Below, one piece after another: positions 33,588 to 38,972 of a stretch of 38,972 nucleotides of DNA. The notes beneath the pieces are model-generated. The model was not told the DNA's origin and searched no databases. It was given only the letters and a program-made list of their open reading frames with translations. The translations under genes were made by a program, and so were the position numbers. The stretch is from an uncultured Odoribacter sp. GTDB lineage: Bacteria; Bacteroidota; Bacteroidia; Bacteroidales; Marinifilaceae. Every line of letters begins with the position of its first letter. Positions within the stretch are counted from its first letter, which is position 1. The stretch is from assembly GCA_900544025.1 (NCBI GenBank), contig UQTM01000027.1:1-38972 (forward strand), given 5' to 3'.

Positions 33588-36038
33588 ATGTATAACACAA
33601 GAAAGATTTCTGAAATTTTAAATTGCGAAGCTGCAGTTGCATGTGACTTTGAGATAAAAGAGGTAAGTATCGACAGTCGTTCGGTGAGCAGGCCCGAATC
33701 GACTTTGTTTTTTGCGTTACAGGGTGCGAACCACGATGGGCATGATTATGTGGGACAATTGTATGAGAAGGGAGTTCGCAGCTTTGTAGTGAGCGAACGC
33801 CGTCCGGAATTTACCCCATTAGAAGATGCCTGCTTTTTGGAGGTGAGCGATACGCTGGAGGCGTTGCAGCATCTGGCGCAATACCACCGGGAGCATGTGC
33901 AGGCCGAAGTGGTGGGGATTACCGGGAGTAACGGGAAAACGGTGGTGAAGGAATGGCTGTATCAGCTTTTAGCCGATGAAGAGAGTGTGTATCGCAGCCC
34001 CCGTAGTTATAATTCCCAGGTAGGGGTTCCCTTGTCGTTGCTGGGAATTGGAAAAAACATACAGACGGCCATTATTGAGGCGGGAATTTCGAAGCCGGGG
34101 GAGATGGTCAGATTGGAACGGATGATACGGCCTGAAATCGGGATTTTCACTCATTTGGGAGATGCGCACGGCGAGAATTTTGAATCGCTTCAACAGAAGC
34201 TGGAAGAAAAATCGGTTTTATTCCGGGACTGTAAGTGTGTAGTCGGGCGGCAGGGCGAAGCTATGCGGTATATCGCTTCGGCGATAGGGCAGGATGCGGT
34301 TTTGTTGGTCTGGGGAGAAGAGGAAGAGTTGCCGGTGAAAGTCCGGGTGAAGAGTGTGGGGCTGGAAGGCCGTGAAGTGAATGTGCGTTACGGGCAGCAG
34401 GAGTTCGATGTGAAGATTCCTTTTGCCGATGAGGCTTCGTTTGAAAACAGCATGAACGCTTTGTGCGTGTTGTTGTATAAAAATATCGATCCGGCGGTGA
34501 TCGCCGAACGGATCAGGGGATTACAGCCTGTGGCTATGCGGATGGAGATCAAGGAGGGGATCAATCACTGTGTGCTGATTAACGACTATTATAATTCCGA
34601 TGCGGCTTCTTTTCAACTGGCGTTGAATACGCTGGCGATGCAGGATGCCGGGCGGGAGAAAGTGGTGATTTTGTCGGATTTTGTGGATACGGGTACCGAA
34701 GAACGGGCATTGTACCGGGAAGTTGCCGCCCTGTTGCGTAAAGCGAATGTGACGACATTGATCGGAGTGGGGGAACAAATCAGTAGTTGCAAGGCTTATT
34801 TCCTGTTGCCCCGATGCCGTTTTTATAAGGATACGGACAGTTTCCTGAAACAAGAAAGCCGGGAACAGTTCCGGAATCAGGTGATTCTGATCAAAGGGGC
34901 GCGGAAGTTCCGTTTTGAATATATTGCAGGATTTTTGCAGAAGCAATCCCATTCTACCGTTTTGGAAGTGGATTTGGATGCTATGGTGCACAATTTGAAT
35001 TATTTCCGCTCATTGACACCTCCGGAGACGATGATTGCCGTTATGGTGAAGGCTTTTTCATACGGTAGCGGTGCGGGGGAAGTGGCCAGTTTGCTGCAAT
35101 ACCAGGGGGTGAACTATCTGATGGTGGCGTTTGCCGACGAAGGCGTGGAATTGCGTGCTGCGGGGATTTCTATTCCTATCGGGGTGATGAATCCGGAGCC
35201 GGAAGCTTTCGACAATATGATCGAGTTTAATCTGGAGCCGGAAATTTATTCTCTCGAATTACTGGAAGCTTTCGACCAGGCCTTGGAGCGGCACGGCATC
35301 GAACGTTATCCGGTGCATTTGAAATTGAATACGGGAATGAACCGTTCGGGGCTGAATCCGGAAGAAATCCCGGCTTTGCTGGATTTTTTCAGGGTGAGAC
35401 GGAATGTGGTGATCCGGTCGATGTTTTCCCATTTGGCCGGAAGCGATGAAGCTGTACACGACGATTACACCCGGCAGCAGATCGACAGCTTTATCCGGAT
35501 GACCGGAGAGGTGCAATCCCGCTTCGATTATAAAATTATCCGGCATATCCTGAATTCTGCCGGAATAGAACGTTTCAGCGAATATAGTTTCGATATGGTG
35601 CGTTTGGGGATCGGCCTGCACGGGATTAGTGCCGTAGGCGCACCTTTGCAACCCGTTAGCTCTTTTAAAACATATATCGTGGCCATACGCCGGGTGAAAG
35701 GCGATGAAACCGTGGGATACGGGCGTAAAGGCGTTTTGCAGCGCGATTCGCGTATTGCGGTGATTCCGGTGGGGTATGCCGACGGACTGAACAGGCATTT
35801 GAGCCGTGGTGTGGGTGAAATGCTGGTGAGAGGGAAACGGGTTCCGGTGGTCGGCAACATTTGTATGGATGCCTGTATGCTCGATGTAACCGATACGGAT
35901 GCCCGGGTGGGGGATGAAGTGGAAATATTCGGGAAGCATATTCCGGTGACGGAAGTTGCGGAAAAATTGAATACGATTCCTTACGAAGTGCTGACTTCCG
36001 TATCGCACCGGGTAAAGAGAATTTATTTTAAAGAGTAA
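33588..36038 (+). CDS. murF-alr: Fused UDP-N-acetylmuramoyl-tripeptide-D-alanyl-D-alanine ligase and alanine racemase
   Basis: 816 residues, a fusion typical of Bacteroidota. Residues about 1-455 are MurF: DSRSVSRPESTLFFAL in the UDP-binding domain, the ATP loop ITGSNGKTVVK (113-118), YNSQVGVPLSLL, and NDYYNSDAASF in the C-terminal part. Residues about 460-816 are alanine racemase: VDLDAMVHNLNYFR, VKAFSYGSG with the PLP lysine Lys488, LNTGMNRSGL, VGYGRKG with the catalytic Tyr711, and VGNICMDACMLDVT. The racemase makes D-Ala from L-Ala, and the ligase adds D-Ala-D-Ala to the UDP-MurNAc tripeptide; both act in the cytoplasm in peptidoglycan synthesis. All key residues are present in both halves. 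The M64 peptidase gene follows after 37 bases. Confidence 0.96.
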   Translation: MYNTRKISEILNCEAAVACDFEIKEVSIDSRSVSRPESTLFFALQGANHDGHDYVGQLYEKGVRSFVVSERRPEFTPLEDACFLEVSDTLEALQHLAQYHREHVQAEVVGITGSNGKTVVKEWLYQLLADEESVYRSPRSYNSQVGVPLSLLGIGKNIQTAIIEAGISKPGEMVRLERMIRPEIGIFTHLGDAHGENFESLQQKLEEKSVLFRDCKCVVGRQGEAMRYIASAIGQDAVLLVWGEEEELPVKVRVKSVGLEGREVNVRYGQQEFDVKIPFADEASFENSMNALCVLLYKNIDPAVIAERIRGLQPVAMRMEIKEGINHCVLINDYYNSDAASFQLALNTLAMQDAGREKVVILSDFVDTGTEERALYREVAALLRKANVTTLIGVGEQISSCKAYFLLPRCRFYKDTDSFLKQESREQFRNQVILIKGARKFRFEYIAGFLQKQSHSTVLEVDLDAMVHNLNYFRSLTPPETMIAVMVKAFSYGSGAGEVASLLQYQGVNYLMVAFADEGVELRAAGISIPIGVMNPEPEAFDNMIEFNLEPEIYSLELLEAFDQALERHGIERYPVHLKLNTGMNRSGLNPEEIPALLDFFRVRRNVVIRSMFSHLAGSDEAVHDDYTRQQIDSFIRMTGEVQSRFDYKIIRHILNSAGIERFSEYSFDMVRLGIGLHGISAVGAPLQPVSSFKTYIVAIRRVKGDETVGYGRKGVLQRDSRIAVIPVGYADGLNRHLSRGVGEMLVRGKRVPVVGNICMDACMLDVTDTDARVGDEVEIFGKHIPVTEVAEKLNTIPYEVLTSVSHRVKRIYFKE

Positions 36039-36075
36039 GCCGGAACTGAATAATAATTCTGATACCAAATAAGTT

Positions 36076-37344
36076 ATGAAAAAGTTTTTTTTATTTGCGG
36101 TGTTGCTTGTGTGGGCAGGGTGCGGATTTGCACAATTCGATAAATATTTTCTCGATAAAACGCTCCGGATGGATTATTTCCATTGCGGGGACAAGGCTCA
36201 TGAAGAGTATTATTTCAATGAACTGCTGGAAGAGCCTTACTGGGGAGGTTCGAAAGTGAATTTGATCGATGATAATTTTTATGGAAATTATTATGTGAAT
36301 GTCTATGACGCAGAGTCGGGGAAATTGATTTTTTCCAGAGGATACAACACGCTGTTCGGGGAGTGGCGCACGGTGCCCGAAGCCGGAACGACCCGGCGTT
36401 GCTGTGAGGAAACGGTGGTTATGCCTTTCCCGAAAGAAAATGTGCGGATCGAGTTGATGAGCCGGGATAAGAAAGGTGAATTTCAGAAGATGTTCGAATA
36501 TACGGTAGATGTAAAAAATTATTTTATCAAACGGGACAGGAGGCTGAACGCTCCCGTCGCGGATATTCATGTGGCTGCCGATCCTGCCAGAGCGGTGGAT
36601 GTGGTGTTATTACCCGAAGGATATACGGCGGAAGAAATGGATAAATTCAAGGAGGATTGCCGGAAGTTTGCCGAAGGCTTATTCACTTTCTCTCCTTATA
36701 AGGAAAATAAGCAGAAATTCAATATCCGGGCGGTGCTCGCTCCTTCGGAGCAATCGGGCGCGGATATTCCTGCCGGGCATGTCTGGAAAAATACGGTGCT
36801 CAATTCTTCATTTTATACATTCGATACCGAACGCTATATTATGACTTATGACAATAAGAGCGTGCGCGACCTGGCGGCGAATGCGCCTTATGATTTTATT
36901 TATATTATCGCCAATACGGATAAATACGGAGGGGGCGCGATTTATAATCATTATGGTTTAAGCGTAGCCGGAAGCGAATTATATGCAAAAATCTACACAC
37001 ATGAATTCGGTCACCTGTTTTTGGGGTTGGGCGATGAATATGTGGGCGGTGCGGCGTATAGCGATTTGTTTTCTGCCGATGTGGAGCCTTGGGAAGCGAA
37101 TTTGACTACTTTGGTCGATTTCGACCGGAAATGGAAAGATTTGATCAAGAAAGGAACGCCTATTCCTACACCTGTGGATAAAAAGAATCCGGATAAGGTG
37201 GGGGTTTACGAAGGTGGGGGCTATGTGTCGAAAGGGGTTTACCGTCCGCGTCCGAATTGTATGATGAATTCTTTCAGTGTGGACGATTTCTGTCCCGTAT
37301 GCCGCCGGGCCATCGAAAAGCAGATCCGTTTTTATTCTGAATAA
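36076..37344 (+). CDS. Secreted M64 family metallopeptidase (IgA peptidase M64-like)
   Basis: 422 residues with an N-terminal signal (ending CGFAQ; the Cys16 context WAGC is a poor lipobox, so cleavage before Gln is favoured). Residues about 22-150 are the M64 N-terminal beta domain (YYFNELLEEPYWGGSK, YNTLFGEWRT). The catalytic domain starts at VDVVLLPEGYTAEEMDKF and holds the zinc motif HEFGHLFLGLGDEY (His309, Glu310, His313, Asp320). A CxxC near the C terminus (CPVCRRAIEKQIRF) is typical of the gut Bacteroides members. The family name comes from a Clostridium IgA protease; most Bacteroidota members have untested substrates, so IgA cleavage should not be assumed. A terminator follows. Confidence 0.92.
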   Translation: MKKFFLFAVLLVWAGCGFAQFDKYFLDKTLRMDYFHCGDKAHEEYYFNELLEEPYWGGSKVNLIDDNFYGNYYVNVYDAESGKLIFSRGYNTLFGEWRTVPEAGTTRRCCEETVVMPFPKENVRIELMSRDKKGEFQKMFEYTVDVKNYFIKRDRRLNAPVADIHVAADPARAVDVVLLPEGYTAEEMDKFKEDCRKFAEGLFTFSPYKENKQKFNIRAVLAPSEQSGADIPAGHVWKNTVLNSSFYTFDTERYIMTYDNKSVRDLAANAPYDFIYIIANTDKYGGGAIYNHYGLSVAGSELYAKIYTHEFGHLFLGLGDEYVGGAAYSDLFSADVEPWEANLTTLVDFDRKWKDLIKKGTPIPTPVDKKNPDKVGVYEGGGYVSKGVYRPRPNCMMNSFSVDDFCPVCRRAIEKQIRFYSE

Positions 37345-37442
37345 GGAATGCCGGAATCTCTTCATACGGAAGAAATCTCATTCGAATAAAAGATAGGGTG
37401 TATTTTCTTTTTGAAGTATAGAAAGTTTGCGCGCTTAGCGAT

Positions 37443-37489
37443 AAAAGAGCCGTTTTCGACCTTACCGATAGGTCGAGAATGGCTTTTTT
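37443..37489. terminator. Rho-independent terminator after the M64 peptidase gene
   Basis: A 14-base-pair stem (37449-37462 with 37470-37483, including G-T wobbles), a seven-base loop and six T's, with A's before the stem. It lies between two convergent genes and may work in both directions. Confidence 0.88.
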
Positions 37490-37527
37490 GTTGTCTTAAT
37501 AATTCCTGTTTACGACAGGCGTATCGG

Positions 37528-38727
37528 TCAGTTTTTACCGATTTGCTGAATTTTTCGCCGGATAATAACGATGTTCAGGGTAGAAATTAAAACGAACAGC
37601 ACCAGGCCTGCACCGATAGCTATAAGCAGGCTGCCCGGTTTGAAATTGTTCCAAAGCTCGCTCATCACTCCGGTGTAAAGCCTCCGGAGCAGCCACACCA
37701 TGCCGATAGCGAATAGCAATACGCCCGCGTTCAGAACGACGGAGAGTTGCTGGTAAGGCCGTGCCACTTGCGCCACTCCATAGCCTAACAAAAGGAGATT
37801 ACGCAATTTTTCATTATTCTTCTGTAAAAGCAAAAATATGCTAAGCATCAGAATATAGAGCGACAGCAGGCAAATCAACAAGCCGATACCTGCCACGAGG
37901 CTGACGGCCAGATTTAAGAACCAGGCGGTTTTTCCGGCATCGAGTTTGCCGTCTTCCGTTTCGTATCCTTTTTGCAGAAAGAATTGTGCCATTTCCCGAT
38001 CGGCGGGATTGGCGACCTCTGCGATCAGGCGCGACGGATTTTGCGAGGCAGAGGGGGCGAACCGGTCATTGGCCCATTTCATGAATCGTTCGGGCACTAA
38101 AATCGTGTTCAGGCGGTCGGAAAATCCGGCGATCTTTCCGGAAAACCGTTCCATTTTCCCGTTTCCCCTTAACTGGATGTCTAATTTTATGGCTTTGGTC
38201 ATGCCTTCGGAGATCTTCGGCAGGTTCCGCGATTGGGCGAAGCCGAAGTTATAAAGCCGTAAATAATTCCGGGGCAAGATGATCGGGATCACCCGGTTGT
38301 TTTCATCGAATTCCCATTCCGAAAGGTCGGCATCGATGTATTCGTCGGGGACCGATTCGAAAAACATCGCCGTGGCGAGGTTCACACCTATATTTTCCAT
38401 GGAAATGCCCGCTATGACATCGAATCCGGATGAGGTGAACCGATTTAAATTTTTGATGAACTTCTGTTGTTGCAATTCCTCGGTTTCTTTTGGCGTAAAA
38501 GCGTTGCTTCTGCCGCTGAGGCTGCTTAATGTGCTGACTTTTTTCGTGATTGTCAGGAAATCTTTTTTCAGGAAACTATCCCCTTCGCCCGATAGGACGG
38601 GACGCAGGTCGCAATAGAATTGAAAACTCAGCAGGATGATGCTTGTTCCGAGCAGATTCGATAAAAAAAAGCCTGTCAGTTGTGAACGGCTGATGTGCTG
38701 GCGGAGAAGTTTCCAAATCAGTTTCAT
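37528..38727 (-). CDS. FtsX-like ABC transporter permease
   Basis: 399 residues. One N-terminal membrane helix (about 18-38, FFLSNLLGTSIILLSFQF), a large periplasmic domain (about 40-265), and three C-terminal helices (about 270-300, 330-350, 365-390) give the FtsX/LolC/MacB-type topology. The second half has the FtsX-like pattern (LLICLLSLYILMLSIFLLLQKNNEKLRNLLLLG, shown here only in part: KNNEKLRNLLLLGYG). Such permeases are mechanotransmission type and move lipoproteins, peptides or drive cell-wall hydrolases; the job of this one is unknown. It begins 11 bases after the stop of the ATPase gene, so the two form an ABC transporter operon. Confidence 0.82.
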   Translation of the reverse strand: MKLIWKLLRQHISRSQLTGFFLSNLLGTSIILLSFQFYCDLRPVLSGEGDSFLKKDFLTITKKVSTLSSLSGRSNAFTPKETEELQQQKFIKNLNRFTSSGFDVIAGISMENIGVNLATAMFFESVPDEYIDADLSEWEFDENNRVIPIILPRNYLRLYNFGFAQSRNLPKISEGMTKAIKLDIQLRGNGKMERFSGKIAGFSDRLNTILVPERFMKWANDRFAPSASQNPSRLIAEVANPADREMAQFFLQKGYETEDGKLDAGKTAWFLNLAVSLVAGIGLLICLLSLYILMLSIFLLLQKNNEKLRNLLLLGYGVAQVARPYQQLSVVLNAGVLLFAIGMVWLLRRLYTGVMSELWNNFKPGSLLIAIGAGLVLFVLISTLNIVIIRRKIQQIGKN

Positions 38728-38738
38728 GCGGCAAGGTT

Positions 38739-38972
38739 TTATAATCGTAACGTTTTATGATAGGGAATGTGAGGATGCTTGCCGATAGAGGTCACCAATA
38801 TACCGGCTCCTTGCCGGCGGGCTTCTTCCAAAAGCAGTTGCACCATCGTTTCGCTGTTGTCGTTATCCAGGTGGCTGACGGGTTCGTCGAGCAGGATAAA
38901 ATCCAAGGGCTGGCAAAGTGCACGAATGACGGCTACGCGCTGTTGCTGGCCGAGAGAGAATTGTACGGTTAC
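38739..38972 (-). CDS. ABC transporter ATP-binding protein, C-terminal part only
   Basis: 77 residues are visible; the 5' part is beyond the window edge. The signature motif FSLGQQQRVAVIRAL, Walker B with catalytic Glu FILLDEP, and the D-loop SHLD are clear. The usual switch histidine after the last strand (normally TH) appears to be Ser in ILVTSIGKHPH, although a His follows a few residues later. It ends in a short tail after this. It is the partner of the FtsX-like permease 11 bases downstream. By these motifs it belongs to the LolD/MacB-like branch. Confidence 0.88.
   Translation of the reverse strand, partial: VTVQFSLGQQQRVAVIRALCQPLDFILLDEPVSHLDNDNSETMVQLLLEEARRQGAGILVTSIGKHPHIPYHKTLRL

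Noticed and set aside
35259..36068. A 269-codon open frame on the minus strand within murF-alr
   Set aside because: Shadow of the racemase half, with no family resemblance.
36076..36135. Lipoprotein signal in the M64 peptidase
   Set aside because: The residues before Cys16 are W-A-G without the usual Leu at -3, and a better cleavage site (FAQ) follows.
36991..37344. Firm assignment of the M64 gene as an IgA protease
   Set aside because: The zinc motif supports M64 membership only; substrate identity in this family is not shown by sequence.

Overview
The window comes from a member of the Bacteroidota, most likely a gut Bacteroidales; the genus cannot be fixed from the sequence alone. Supporting signs are a fused MurF/alanine racemase, BACON and DUF5689 lipoproteins, two TonB-dependent receptors with N-terminal carboxypeptidase-regulatory-like domains, an M64 peptidase, and promoters of the TAnnTTTG type in place of sigma70 boxes. 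Coding density is high. No tRNA, rRNA, CRISPR array, insertion sequence or integrase was seen.

Layout. Positions 1-408 hold the 3' end of a gene resembling a phage abortive-infection protein. Next, on the minus strand, an LdcA-like protein (2227-3090) precedes a C26-M19 peptidase fusion (424-2208), a likely murein-peptide or gamma-glutamyl-peptide degradation pair. metG (3262-5292) ends at a two-way terminator shared with a convergent Oar-like TonB receptor (5406-8555). That receptor lies downstream of a GH20 hexosaminidase and a 5'-nucleotidase lipoprotein. A GNAT acetyltransferase and a CNT nucleoside transporter follow on the plus strand.

Positions 14472-23587 are the most distinctive part. 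A 438-base gap with repeats and a polypurine tract leads into a five-gene cluster: a BACON/DUF5689 surface lipoprotein, a BACON-NUC nuclease lipoprotein, a secreted endonuclease/exonuclease/phosphatase protein, a TonB-dependent receptor and a second DUF5689 lipoprotein. With the nucleoside transporter just upstream and the 5'-nucleotidase nearby, this reads as a locus for capturing, degrading and importing extracellular nucleic acid, organised like a polysaccharide utilisation locus but without SusD.

After a second two-way terminator comes a tight minus-strand operon (28610 to 23680): glycosyltransferase 2, DUF4922 (a HIT/GalT-like phosphorylase fold), a SpoIID/LytB protein without signal peptide, and an AmpG-like transporter. 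This is an uncharacterised set that suggests import and cytoplasmic processing of a cell-wall or sugar-derived compound. An unpaired sensor histidine kinase (28709-30667) overlaps recX at its 3' end; recX and prmC form a minus-strand pair. A cardiolipin synthase, murF-alr and an M64 peptidase follow on the plus strand. The window closes with an FtsX-like permease and the 3' end of its ABC ATPase gene on the minus strand.

Two themes recur: nucleic acid/nucleoside scavenging (5'-nucleotidase, CNT transporter, nuclease cluster) and peptidoglycan metabolism (LdcA-like, C26-M19, AmpG-like, SpoIID, MurF-Alr).
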